Source: Tillandsia leiboldiana (lineage: Eukaryota; Streptophyta; Magnoliopsida; Poales; Bromeliaceae). Taken from it: a stretch of DNA of 64,000 bases. Positions 48,300 to 59,700 of this stretch are shown piece after piece; the stretch's first letter is position 1; each line of letters opens with the position of its first letter. The notes below the pieces were generated by a model. That model was not told the DNA's origin. It ran no database searches and was given only the letters and a program-made list of their open reading frames with translations. The translations under genes and the position numbers were made by a program. The stretch is taken from the NCBI GenBank assembly GCA_029204045.2, contig CM055081.1:1655765-1719764 (forward strand). Reading direction: 5' to 3'.

Positions 48300-49070
48300 A
48301 AACAAAAAAACAAAAAAAAAAAAAACTTACCTCTTTATCCTATAAATCAAACAATAATAATTTTTTTTCTAACTATTTTTTTATGATTTCATACACAATC
48401 AAACATATTCTCTTTCAGAGAAATGCTATACATACACTTTATTCAACAGTGAAATTCTCTCTATTAATTATTTTGAAGTGATTAATAAAATTTATTCCAT
48501 ATGAGATATAAAATGTAAAAAAAAATATATATTTTTTTTTAAGTTTATAAATAGTATTACTTTTTGTTGGCTAAATTACTGAAAAATTTTCTGTAATATT
48601 TCATTTTTTTATTTTGCCTTATGTTTTTTAAAAGTTTACCGAAATATGCATTTACCCCGCCGTCATCATTCCGTAAGTAAACCGTCAATTTTTTTAAAAA
48701 TATTATTGAATATACCCAAAATATTCTTCAAGAATGACGAAAAATAAGCTAAAACTCATTCTTTTCAATATAAGATAAGAAAATTTTCGTCAATTTACCT
48801 CCTCCGTTAACGCCGCCCCCTAAAACTAATTCGGTAATTACAAAGGAATAAAATATAGACTTTTAAAAAATAAAGAGTAAAAGAACAAAATTTTACAGTA
48901 AAATTTTCTATAATTTAGTCATTTTTGTTTGTTTTTTTTTAGTTGGAGTCTTATACAAAATTCACCACGACCGAGATGTTGCTCGACCCAGGCGTCTGGC
49001 ACAGCAGTTTACTGTTTTAAGAAGGGCAAGAAAAGGTCCTCGAAGAAAGCCCTCATCTCTCCGAACGGAA
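48300..49070. other. AT-rich upstream region of the H15/AT-hook gene
   Basis: Poly-A-rich and AT-rich DNA with no recognised element. The core promoter and leader of the downstream gene should lie in the last 150 bp; no convincing TATA box was chosen. Confidence 0.4.
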
Positions 49071-49232
49071 ATGGAGGCGAAGGAAATGGAGGTTAAGGAC
49101 GTAAACGGAGCAGCCCCGGATCCGAGCCCCTTCACCGCCGACGGCATCATCGTGGTAGCTCCGCAAGCAAAGCGTCAAACTCCAGACCATCCTCCGTACG
49201 CCGAGGTACGTCTTCTTTCTGTTCACTGTTCA

Positions 49233-49268
<36 letters not shown>

Positions 49269-50391
49269 TGTGAAGTTATGTATGATTTTTGAAGACGGTG
49301 TGGTCAGATAGATGGTCCGCGTGGCGCTGCTCGGACTCGACGAGAAAAACGGCTCGACGGAAGCAGACATCTCGGCCTACATCGTCTCCGCCTTCTCCGG
49401 CCTCCCGCCGGGCCACGCCAACCTCCTCCCGTACTACCTCCGCAAGCTCGTCGCCTCCGGCTACCTCGCCGCCCCCTTCCCCGGCCAACGATACCTCCTC
49501 CTCCCCTCCCCTCCACCTTCCCCCCAAAACCCTAACCCTAACCCTAACCCTAACCCTAAGCTCACCAACCGCCGCCGCCGCCGACGCCAAAATCCCGACA
49601 CAAACCCTAACCCTAACCCTAACCCTAACCCTAACCTTAACCCTAGCTCAAAACCCTCGCTCACCAGCGGCCGCCGCAGCAGCCAAAACCCCGACTTAAA
49701 CCCAAACCTTAATACTAACCCTAACCCTAGCTCAAAACCCTCGCTCACCAGCGGCCGCCGCCGTAGCAAAAACCCCGACTTAAACCCTAACCCTAACCCT
49801 AACCTTAACCTTAACCCTAGCTCAAAACCCTCGCTGACCAGCTCCCGCCGCCGCCGTCGTAACCAAAACCCCGACCCAAACCCTAATCCAAGCCCTAATA
49901 CTAACCCTAACCCTAGCTCAAAACCCTTGCTCACCAGCGGCCGCCGCCCCCGCGGGAGGCCGCCGAAGAACGCTACGGCGGCGGCGACGGTGGCGGGGAT
50001 GGGGGCGGCGGGGACGGTGGCGGGGATGGGGTCGGCGGCGGCGACGGTGGCGGGTATGGGGGCCGCGGCGGCGACGGTGGCGGGGATGGGGGCGGCGGCG
50101 GCGACGGTGGCGGGGATGGGGGCGGCGGCGGCGACGGTGGCGGGGATGGAGGCGGCGGCGACGGTGGCGGGGATGGAGGCGGCGGCGACGGCGACGGCGG
50201 TGGGGATGGGGTCGGCGGCGGTGAAGGCGGTGGTGGCGCCGGTCCGCCGCGGCCGAGGAAGGCCCCGGAAGCGAGCTGCGGTTGCGGCGGCCGAGAGAGA
50301 GGTGTCCGTTCCGATGAAGGAAGAGAAGGGGCATGGGGACGAGCCACAGAAGGAGGAGGAGGACGCTGGAGTAGGAACCACCATGGCTTGA
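49071..50391 (+). CDS. Linker-histone (H15) and AT-hook DNA-binding protein
   Basis: Two exons, 49071-49205 and 49312-50391, give 404 residues; the intron (GTACGT...ATAG) interrupts the H15 domain. Residues about 39-109 form a winged-helix H1/H5 globular domain (HPPYAE-MVRVALLGLDEKNGS, YIVSAF, LLPYYLRKLVASGYL). A low-complexity linker of Asn-Pro dipeptides and KPSLTSGRRR blocks follows. Then come an AT-hook (PRGRPPK, about 258-264), seven or so ATVAGMGAA repeats, and a second AT-hook (RRGRGRPRKR, about 357-366). The layout resembles plant HMG-Y/HMGA-type proteins, chromatin proteins binding the minor groove of AT-rich DNA in the nucleus. It is longer than usual because of the repeats. Start choice: the exon 1 methionine supplies the conserved pre-H15 residues. 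Confidence 0.9.
49527..49918 (+). repeat. In-frame telomere-like AACCCT arrays inside the coding exon
   Basis: Five blocks of AACCCT (with CTT and ACT variants), at about 49527-49558, 49602-49645, 49699-49727, 49783-49820 and 49880-49915. Each encodes Asn-Pro (or Asn-Leu) dipeptides, separated by blocks coding SSKPSLTSGRRR. The hexamer length keeps the frame open. Confidence 0.9.
49978..50215 (+). repeat. Coding minisatellite (GGCGACGGTGGCGGGGATGG)
   Basis: Seven to eight imperfect units of 27-36 bp encode (A)nTVAGMGAA. Antisense frames through it are artefacts. Confidence 0.9.
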
Positions 50392-50399
50392 ATTAACTA

Positions 50400-50681
50400 A
50401 ACGACTCGGAAAGAGGAGAAACTAAAGAAGGAAAAAAATAAAGTCCAAATTTTGTTAGTCACATGGATCTACTGAAATTCACCATCCTCTGTAAGATTTT
50501 TAATTTTTTTTTTTTTTTTTTTTTCTTTTTGAAAAGAAGAGATCTAATCGATCGCACTTAAATGACGTAGTGTGATTGAGATGGGCATTGTAAACTTTTT
50601 TTGGTAATATTTTGTTGCGTGATCTCAGTAATATTATCTGCACATTTTATATAATACGTGTAAATTTTACGGTTAAATTTA
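50400..50681. other. 3' flank of the H15/AT-hook gene
   Basis: No ORF and no repeat apart from a poly-T run near 50505-50524. A polyadenylation signal was not assigned. Confidence 0.4.
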
Positions 50682-50880
50682 TGAGAAGTGCTATGTGTAC
50701 ACTCCCAAATGGAGTGTACATTCTACACTCACTCATTTTAGGGTGAGTATTTATCCACTCGTTACTTGATATGATGAGTGAAATTCACCCACCCTTAGAA
50801 TGGAGTGAAATTCACCCACCCTTAGAATGGGTGGGTGTAAGATGTACACCGCATTTGGGGTGTACATCTAGCATTTTTCT
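50682..50880. mobile_element. Foldback MITE with 65-bp arms
   Basis: The left arm AGAAGTGCTATGTGTACACT... and the right arm (other strand AGAAAAATGCTAGATGTACA...) pair over about 65 bp, including TGTACA, CCCAAATG and CACTCA/CACCCA words. A 27-bp segment (GAGTGAAATTCACCCACCC...) is duplicated in the loop. There is no ORF. Confidence 0.75.
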
Positions 50881-51552
50881 AAATTTATACACTTGTTTTT
50901 TATTTTTTATACTAAAAATTTTATAAAAATATTGTAATTTTAGAAGTAAGAGTGTAAGGTTTACATTAATTTTGATTTTTAACTTTACCAATTCTGTAGA
51001 ATTTTTTTTATAAATAATCTTATTTTATTTTATAATTTAATTTTTAAAATATTTTTTTTTAAAAATAAAATTATAAAAATAAACTTTTATATACCGTCAA
51101 TTATCCATAGCTTTTAAAAACAGTGGTTGATTTACAGAAAATAGAAAAAGTAAAATTTTTTAATTAATTTATTTTTAAAATTTGATTTATTTTTAATTTA
51201 AATATAATTTTTGATTTAAATAATTATTAGTGGTATAATTTTATTTTTTAATTAATTAATTTTTTAATTTGATTTGTTTTGATTTTAATTAATTAATTAT
51301 TTTAATTTTTTTTTTGGAAATCCTCAAGGTTATTTTGGCCAACAAAAGAATAAATCAAATATTTTAAAAATTTTAAAAAATACATTAGATATTATTTCTA
51401 ATAAAAAAAATAAAATAATTTTTTTTAAAAAAGGTCCTGCGCTATACCTTCTTAATAAGATGAGTACAGAATTTATTAATTACAAAAAATTGACATTTAT
51501 ATTTAAAAGCTAATTTATTGCCTTTAAATATTGTATAATATTAAACAGTTAG
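50881..51552. other. Gene-free AT-rich DNA
   Basis: Very AT-rich with frequent TTAATTAATT and TTTTAAAATT words. No coding sequence or recognisable element. Confidence 0.5.
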
Positions 51553-53309
51553 AAAAATAATAAATTATTCATCGTATTTAAAAATAAATTTTTTCGAAGG
51601 AGTATTATTTTGAGCCCAACTATTATGCTATCGAAAACATCAAATACTATTTGGTGCTATCAAATTTTCTTTGATCAGTTTCAACTTTTAGATCATATTA
51701 TTCCATCAATTGCACACTAAACTTTTGGTAACGGTACAGCAATGGAAATAAGAGGGATATTCCTCTTATCCTTCCAAACACATCAGAAACTAACCAGTAT
51801 AGTTTATTTCAGTACTACTAGAATAAGTGGGAATAATAGTTCTCACTCTCCAAACCCACACTTTGACTTTTTTTCATTGAATACTCCTGGCTCGCGCTTC
51901 CCGAGGCATTCTTTCTTCCTTCTCACGTAATAAAGTAAAATTACAAAAAGGTCATTTATACCAACTAATACTCTTTGGCTGCGTTTGGTTCGGGAATAAA
52001 AAAAATTTAGTTATACAGGGGATAGGTATAAGTTATGATATTAGCATGAACTAGTATAAATTTCTGTTTGGTTGGGTTTAAAAGTTATACCGGGTATAAA
52101 GAAAATTGTGTTTGGTAAGTTAAAGAGGAATAAGAAGAATAAAGAGAACTAAAATTTTAATTTATGATTAAAATTTTACTGATATGATTTTAAATATTTA
52201 ATTTAAAATATTTATTAAAAAAAATATTAAAATTTATATTTTACTTATATATAAAAAAATTTATTAAAAAAATTTATCATATAATTTATTAAAATTATAT
52301 GATAAATTTATTTAAAATTAAAGTTAAAATTTTTAAAAGCTATAAAATTTAAAATTTAACATTTAAAATTTAAAATTTAAAAATTAAAAATTTATAAAGG
52401 TTAAAAATTTTAATTTTAATTATCTTAAATAATTAGTTAATTATCTAAATACTTAAATAATTAGTTAATAACATAATTAAATTAATTAAAATATTGGATT
52501 AATTAAAGAGTTAAAATAATAATTAAAATTATATTAATTTAATTAAGCTTATTCTCGAATGGGAACAAGTTTTGTTTCAGGAAAAAGCTGGAATAGTAAT
52601 TCCAGTCTTATACCAGCTTATTTCAGAAAGACGATAAAACCTGTTCCCACCCCTGCTAAATAGCATTTGGGTATAACTTGGGGGGATAAGTCCTTATCCC
52701 CCTTATTTCGCTCACCAAACGGAGCCTTTATTTCTCGTATTCCTTATTATGATACCAAACACATTCTCTTATTTCTGAAATCATACCAAACGTTTTTTTA
52801 CACTGATACCAAAAATAATAAATTATTTATTGTATTTAAAAATAAATTTTTTCGAAGAAGTATTATTTTGAGTCCGACTATTATGCTATCGAAAACATCA
52901 AATACTATTTGGTGCTATCAAATTTTCTTTGATCATTTTCAATCCTTATATCATATTATTCCATCAATTGCACACTAAACTCTTGGTAACGGTACAACAA
53001 TGGGAATAAGAGAGATACCCTTCTTATCATTCCAAACACATCAGAACTAACCGGTATAGTTTATTCCAGTAGTACTATAATAAGTGGGAATAATAGTTCT
53101 CACTCTCCAAACCCACACTTTGACTTTTTTCATTGGATACTCCTGGCTCACTTCCGGAGGCATTCTCTTTTCCTTCTCACGTAATAAAGTAGAATGGCAA
53201 AAAGGTCATTTACACCAATTAATACTTTTTATTTCTCTTATTCCTTATTATGATACTAAACACAAATTTTCTTATTTCTGAAATTATACCAAACGTTTTT
53301 TTACACTAG
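51553..53309. repeat. Tandem duplication of a 500-bp unit, first copy interrupted by a MITE
   Basis: Unit A (51553-52806) and unit B (52811-53309) both run from AAAAATAATAAATTATT through GGTGCTATCAAATTTTCTTT, AGTGGGAATAATAGTTCTC and TCTCACGTAATAAAGTA to CCAAACGTTTTTTTACACT. Unit A contains the MITE at 51977-52726; without it both are about 500 bp and look over 90 percent identical. Each unit begins with a partial MITE family A arm (ATGCTATCGAAAACATC). Confidence 0.85.
51977..52726. mobile_element. Tourist-like MITE with TTT target duplication
   Basis: The element is 750 bp. The left end is GGCTGCGTTTGGTTCGGG; the right end (other strand) is GGCTCCGTTTGGTGAGCG. It is flanked by TTT on each side (51974-51976, 52727-52729). 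Unit B of the surrounding duplication shows the uninterrupted site ACTTTTTATTTCTC. The interior is AT-rich, without an ORF. The termini resemble those of the PIF/Harbinger transposon at 28901 only in the CCGTTTGG core. Confidence 0.85.
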
Positions 53310-53324
53310 TTCCGTACTTTATAA

Positions 53325-53620
53325 TTATCCCTGGTATAGTTAATTCTTACTTATACCTGGTATAGTTAATTCTCACTTAAACGCAGGCTAGATGAACGTT
53401 TGGATGGGGTATAAAGGGGATAAGAGGTTATCCCCTCGTTATACCCAAACACAAATTAAAATGAGCTATCCCAAAATAATCCGTTAAGATTTGAAACTAC
53501 AACCGTTAAGATTTGGAACTATAGTTCCCACCCCTGTATGAAACAAAGTGTTCCACTCCTTGTTCCACCCAAAATCTGTTGGGGTAGAAATTTCCACCCA
53601 GCATTTGTACATATTTTGCA
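53325..53620. mobile_element. Tourist-like MITE fragments
   Basis: GAACGTTTGGATGGGGTATA (53396) with GGGGATAAGAGGTTATCCCC, then CTGGTATAG repeats and TGTTCCACTCC/TTGTTCCACCC words. They resemble ends of the 47160 and 51977 MITEs in mixed order. No complete copy was found. Confidence 0.5.
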
Positions 53621-56069
53621 AAAAAAAATTAAAATAAAATTTTTAAATTTAATTTTTAAAAAATTTATAAATTTATAAATTTTTAGAATTTTAATATTTT
53701 AAAATTTATATAAATCTTTTATATACAAAATTTTAATTTTTTAATATAAATTTTAAAATTTGTAATTTCTATAAATAGAGAAATGCTAAAAATAGTAAAT
53801 AATTTATTAATTTTATTATAAAATAAAAATATTAATAGAAAGTAAATAATAATAAAAATATTAACAAAACAGTAAAATAATGATTTGCTATGTTCTTTTT
53901 ATTTCCAACAACCTCATTGCCACCCGATTTATGTTGTAGTAATGTGATAAACAATGAATTAAATTCGAAAATAAATTTTTTTACTAGCTAAATCAAAAAT
54001 ATAAAAAATATAATATTTACTATTAAAAAAAACTCATTTGGGAAATAGCTTGATGGATATCTCTGTTACTTTGGTATAAGTTAAAATAATAATAATGTAA
54101 CTCGAATTACATTACAAATTTTGCTTTATAATTTTGCCCACTAAATTTTGTATAGTAGTTTAATTATCTTATAAATTTTGTTCTATAGTTTGTCTTATAT
54201 CATGCTGTAGTCAATGATTGCTTGCAACAGAGCATGTTCAGTTTTTGAGAAAAAAAGGTATAGTTGTCTATAAAAACAAGATATTATGTTTATTTTTGAA
54301 ATATGTACGAAGGAAAAAAAATTTACAATATATATTTTAAGAGTTTAATTATAAATTTTTTATACATTTATTTTGTAAAAATTTTTTGACCCTCATAACG
54401 ACTAATAAAACCTATAAATTTTTCATAGAATATATACAAAATATTTTTTATAATTTTTTTACAATTTTTGCATAAAATATATTTTTTTCTCTTTTGTATA
54501 AAATGTTTCAAAATATTTTATGCAACATATTTTATAGCATTCGCAATTTTTTTACAATTTTTTGCAATATATTTTTGCAATTTATACAAATTACATAGAG
54601 ATTTTACAATTTTTGTATAAAATATTTTTGTTGTTATTGTTGTTGTTGTTGTTGTTTTTTTTTTTTTTTTTTTTTTTTGTAGTTTTGTTTAAATATTTTA
54701 ATTTTATAAAACCTGCAATTTTGCATAAAATACACAGATTCAATAATTATTTTTTGCTTCTCATTTTATAAGATCTATTAAAAATGTTTTCTTTCATATG
54801 GTTCAGAGATTTTGTAACATTTCGATATATATATATCACATAAAATAGATGTTTTTTTTTTGTATTTTTTTTTGTAAATATAAAAAATCTAAGATTTAAC
54901 TTTTTAGAAAATTTTAGACAAATATTTTACAGAATCTTTCTTAAAAAAAAATTAAAATCTTATTAAACCTCTCTTAGTCAAATATTTTATATTTATTTTA
55001 TTTTGTATAATAATTTATAATACAATATTTTTTATTATTCTTTTTAAATAAAATTGTACAGATTTTTTTTTCATAATAAAATTTTATAAAATCTTCTCAA
55101 TATCTTTTTTTTTTAAAAAAATTTGTTTTATAAAATATCATAAAATTTTTTCAATATCATGTAAAATATTTTACAGAATCTCACTTAGAAAAATGTAAAA
55201 TCTTTCGTAGACAAATATTTTATATTTATTTTATAATAAAATATTTTTTATTATTTTTTCTTAATAAAATTTTATAAAAAATTTTTAATAGAATTTTATA
55301 AAATTTTATAAAATATCATAAAGTATTCTTAATATTCTATAAAATTTTCTCAATATTCTCTTATTTTTTTTCTCCATATCTTGTAAAAATATTTTATGGA
55401 ATCTCACTTAAAAAATTTTAAAATCTTTCTTATACAAATATTTTATATTTATTTTATAATAAAATTTTTTTTATTATTCTTTCTTAATAAAATTTTATAG
55501 ATTTTTTTTTAATAAAATTTCATAAAATATCATAAAATCTTTTCAATATTCTATAAAATTTTCTCAATATCCTCTTATCTCTTTTTCTTAATAAAATTTT
55601 ATAAAATCTCATAAAATTTCATAAAATCTTCTCAATATCTTATAAATTTTTCTCATAAAATCTTCTTAATATTTTGTAAAAATATATTTATTTATTTACT
55701 CATAACTTTTATATATTTTCTTATTGCCAGCTTTGTAAAAATTGCTGATAATTTTTTTAAAATTTAAGATATGAAAAAAATTAACTTATGTAATATATGA
55801 TAAAAAAATTATTCCACTATTTATATTATATTTTAAATATATTTAATTATTTTAATTAATTTGTAGTATTGACAAAATTTCATTATCAAACGTAGAGAAA
55901 AAAAAATTGAAAAAAAAATAATAAAATTACACCAACAAATAAAAAAATAATTATTATAATTAATGCTGCTATTAAATTATATTTATTTATAATTATTAAT
56001 TTTAATACTACGTATTATTATTTGAATATAAATATTTTAAATTTTATTTTATACAAATATTAGCATATA
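53620..56069. other. 2.4 kb of extremely AT-rich, gene-free DNA
   Basis: Nearly all A/T. From about 54280 to 55700, words such as ATAAAATATTTTATA, TCATAAAATCTTCTCAATAT and TTTATATTTATTTTATAATAAAATTTTTTTTATTATT recur at irregular spacing, suggesting a decayed tandem repeat. A TTG run and a poly-T run occur at about 54630-54678. No gene was seen. Confidence 0.6.
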
Positions 56070-56078
56070 TTAATTTTA

Positions 56079-56471
56079 GGGTTAATTGTATACGGCTCCC
56101 TGTAAACATATCGAATAGCAGATATATCCGTTAGAAAATTTTAGTTAACCATAGGTTAAATACTTAATCTTGATTAGTTAGTAAGGTAAATTTATTTTTT
56201 TTTTCCTTTCAGATATTTCTGTATTATTTTTTGAAGAGATATTTTTGAAAGGGCAAAACTATATTTCACATATAAAGGGACATTTTTGAAAGGGCAAAAC
56301 CGTTATTTCACATATAATCTGTTAAAAAATAAATAGTGAATTAATAATAATAAATCGGAGGGATATATATATGAATAACGTTGAACTTTTAAAGAAATAA
56401 ATATGAAAAGTTAAATTTTATAGGAATATATCTGCTATTCGATATGTTATATGACAGTATGCAATTATCCC
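56079..56471. mobile_element. MULE-like MITE with 9-bp target duplication
   Basis: The element is 393 bp. The left end is GGGTTAATTGTATACGG; the right end (other strand) is GGGATAATTGCATACTG. Both arms share CATATCGAATAGCAGATATAT. It is flanked by the 9-bp direct repeat TTAATTTTA (56070-56078, 56472-56480). A 9-bp duplication is typical of Mutator-like elements. There is no ORF. Confidence 0.85.
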
Positions 56472-56523
56472 TTAATTTTATTCGACATGTTATATGACAG
56501 TATGCAATTATCCCTTAATTTTA
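56472..56523. repeat. Duplicated tail of the MULE-like MITE
   Basis: The last 34 bp of the MITE (TTCGA(T/C)ATGTTATATGACAG...ATCCC) plus TTAATTTTA are repeated immediately downstream, so the 9-bp motif occurs three times. The repeat ends 125 bp before the TSR1 start codon. Confidence 0.85.
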
Positions 56524-56648
56524 ATACTGATTTTACCGCAGCAAAGCGCGGGTCGTCGCAATAAAACCCTCATACGTCGAAAACCTGCCGCCTCCGTCCC
56601 TGCCGTTTCCTCTTTCTCTCTTCTTCTTCTTCTTCTCCGGCGCCGGCG

Positions 56649-56759
56649 ATGGGGGGCTCCCGCACGCAGGTGAACAAGCCCCACAAGACCCGCTTCGCCT
56701 CCAAGGCATCTCGCCACGCCCACAAGACCTCCGTCTCAGGTACTCGATTTCTTCTTCTT

Positions 56760-56791
<32 letters not shown>

Positions 56792-59700
56792 CTTCTACAA
56801 AAACCCTAATTCGCTTCGTGGATTGGATTTGGCTGCGCTTCAGAGAAGAGCCGCATCTCCAAGCCGGACGCCCACCGCCCCGCCGTTAAGGGCGCCCGCG
56901 CCGCCCGCATCCAGCGCAACAAGGCGGTAAGTCTTACAAAAATGTTAAATAAATCAAGGAACAGATGACATGCGTTAGAGTTTAGTTTAGTTCGCTTTTT
57001 TTTTTTTTTTTTTTTTTGAGAGAAGCTAGCATGTTGTCACGGACTTAAGCTTTTTACCTGGCAAAAGCTCGTGCGGCGCCCGTCTTAAGAGGGCAAGCCT
57101 TGCTCTCTATTTGCTAGCCCGGACCTTCGCATCCTACGACTAAATAAGTAGAGAAAATAGAAAAGAGTACTGGTTCCGCAGAAAAAATTAAGTACACTCT
57201 TTACTTAGAAAATAACTCTACAAGATACAATTTTCTCTTGCTCTTGTTGAACAACTTTCGCTTGTTGTCCTCTTGGCCTTAGCCAACTCCCCTATTTATA
57301 GGCTTAGGTACAACTCACACACTAACCTACATTTACAAGCCTTGACCCTCGGCATTCCCATGACTCTTGGCATTCCATTAACATTAATGGTGGACTCTTG
57401 GCATTCCTATGACATTAATGGCAAGTCTTTTTACCTTCCAAATATCTTTTTGCCTCCCACAAATGAGGTTGGGCTAACTTGACAAGCCCATTTCGGTTTG
57501 GGCTAGGGACTTAGACTGAATTTTCTAAGTCCCTAACAATGTGCTGCTACCGCATCATTCAAAGAGGAGTTGAACTAGGCTACAGAATGAAGCAACCACA
57601 CTTCGGAAACCAAAAAAAAAAAAAGGAAAAAAAGAAAAAAAAGAAAAAGAACAGAACGGTGAATGAACTCAACGACAATGAGTGGACCAGAGTGTTCTGT
57701 AGGACCGGAAAACTGACAGTAATTGCCTGCTGGAGCATTTTTTAGTTTAGTTTGCTGCTGCGTATTTTTGTTTACTTTAGATGTAAGGATTGCAAGCAAA
57801 TTCATCATCTCTTTATACACTGTCTCATGCAGAAATTTTACTTTAAAAAAAAAGAAGAAGAAAAATGGCGAGAATACCAAACGAGGCCAAATAATTATTT
57901 ATTTATTTATTTCGTTGTCAAACAAACTTCGTAGATTTATAGACTGCAAGCGCCCCATCATCCGACTGTGATAGCATGATATTTGTTTGTAAAAACAAAA
58001 TAATGAAAAGGGCGAAGTTTCTAGATTGTGGATTTTGTACGATGGACGGAAATTAAGGAGTGTTCAGATAATTTTCGGCAAACTAGCTGGTAGATTACTT
58101 CTTGTATACTGTTGATAATGAAATGTGTATTGTGGGGAACTTCTTATTCTTTATAGAGTTTTGATGCTTTTCATGGCATATTCATAATGGAAGATGATGC
58201 AATTTTGCAGGTCAGGGATCAGAAACGAGCTGCGCTGTTGAATGAGAAAAGGGCCTCAAGTGGATTAGCGAATCCTCCGCGTGTTGTTGTTCGTTTTCCT
58301 TCAACTTGGCCTTTTCTTATTACTGCTTTTTTGCTTAGATGAACGAATGCTGTTCGTGGAAGAAATTTTTTTTTTTCTACTGTACCAAGATTTCTTATAT
58401 CTATTTATTCTTTCGTTCCCTTCCATATTGTTTGATTGAGTGCATCATCATGATTGTAATTTCTAGATAGAAAGCCTGAACATGGTGTCATTGCTTGACC
58501 TAATAAATTTATAAGCAGATCAAGCTGTTTGTTGAGGGTCAAGGATTGTTGTGTCAGTTGGCATGGTCCGGCATGGCGGGCACATGTCGATAAACTTATG
58601 CTGCTCTTGCTCACTGTGCTGACATATAAAATAGAGCGTGTGTCGAGGCGTGCCGCTGGTACAGTGGCATGCCCCGTGCTAGTGGCACGACAATTCTTGT
58701 TGAGGGTATTTTTAACTGTAGCCATTTCTGATATTGTGGCACTTTTTATCTTTATATATCTGAGATTTCTTGCATGTTTAATGAGTAGGATATGTTTTGA
58801 ACATGTGTGTAAGAATTTGTCTCTTGTAACTATATTTATCAGAAAACATCGTGCGGTTGGAGACACTGACTTATTAAGTCCTGTTTAAAAAGAATTTCAA
58901 TGCTGGATGCAAAGAAGCACACAATATGAAAAAACTTGAAAAGCAACTTCATATTGAAAGTTTAGAGTGTTGTGTTGACTGGCTAACTTTTGGTTGCTGA
59001 AAATTGTCCTTTTGATGAGCATTTCTGTTAATTGCCTCTGAGGACTTGCTACTACAACTCTTTTCATCATGCTGCGCTTCTTATATTTCATGGTTTGAAA
59101 TACAGGTTCTTTTTGGCCTCTCTTTGGATGCAAAAACAAATTTGGTTGCAAAAGATCTTCTGGCATTGTCATTGGGGGATGATAGGGAGCCTAATGGAAC
59201 CACAATTGCATCTTCCTTGTACAAACTTAGAATGACGGTTAGTTTAATTTCTGCATATTATATCTATCGCAAGCATGGTATTTCACTCTGTATTGATATT
59301 TAGTTTAGAATTACTATTAATAATCTACTGATTATGAATGCATTTTGCTATCATTGGCTTGTCGTATGTATAATATATAATATCAGTATAATTTTTTAGA
59401 TGATTAATTGTTTAAATCACTATATTTGAGATACTTTCTTTTAGAAAGATGGCTGACTTTGGTTCATACAAAATAATAATCATGCAGTCCATTTTACTTT
59501 TTTGCAACCTTTCACTCGCATAGTTCATTAATTAGTTGTTTCTCAAATCAGATGTTCTTTTTTTTTACTGCTTAAAGGTCTTATCTTAATAGTGCTGCAA
59601 GGTCAGTTAAATTTAAGATTAATCTTCATGTGGGGTTTTGGATTACCTTATTGGTTATTACTAATAAAATACACTCATCGATGAAATTGTCATGTTTTTC

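Noticed and set aside
49461..50384. Antisense reading frame of 307 codons over the H15/AT-hook gene
   Set aside because: It mirrors low-complexity repeats; the plus-strand frame has the conserved H15 domain and AT-hooks.
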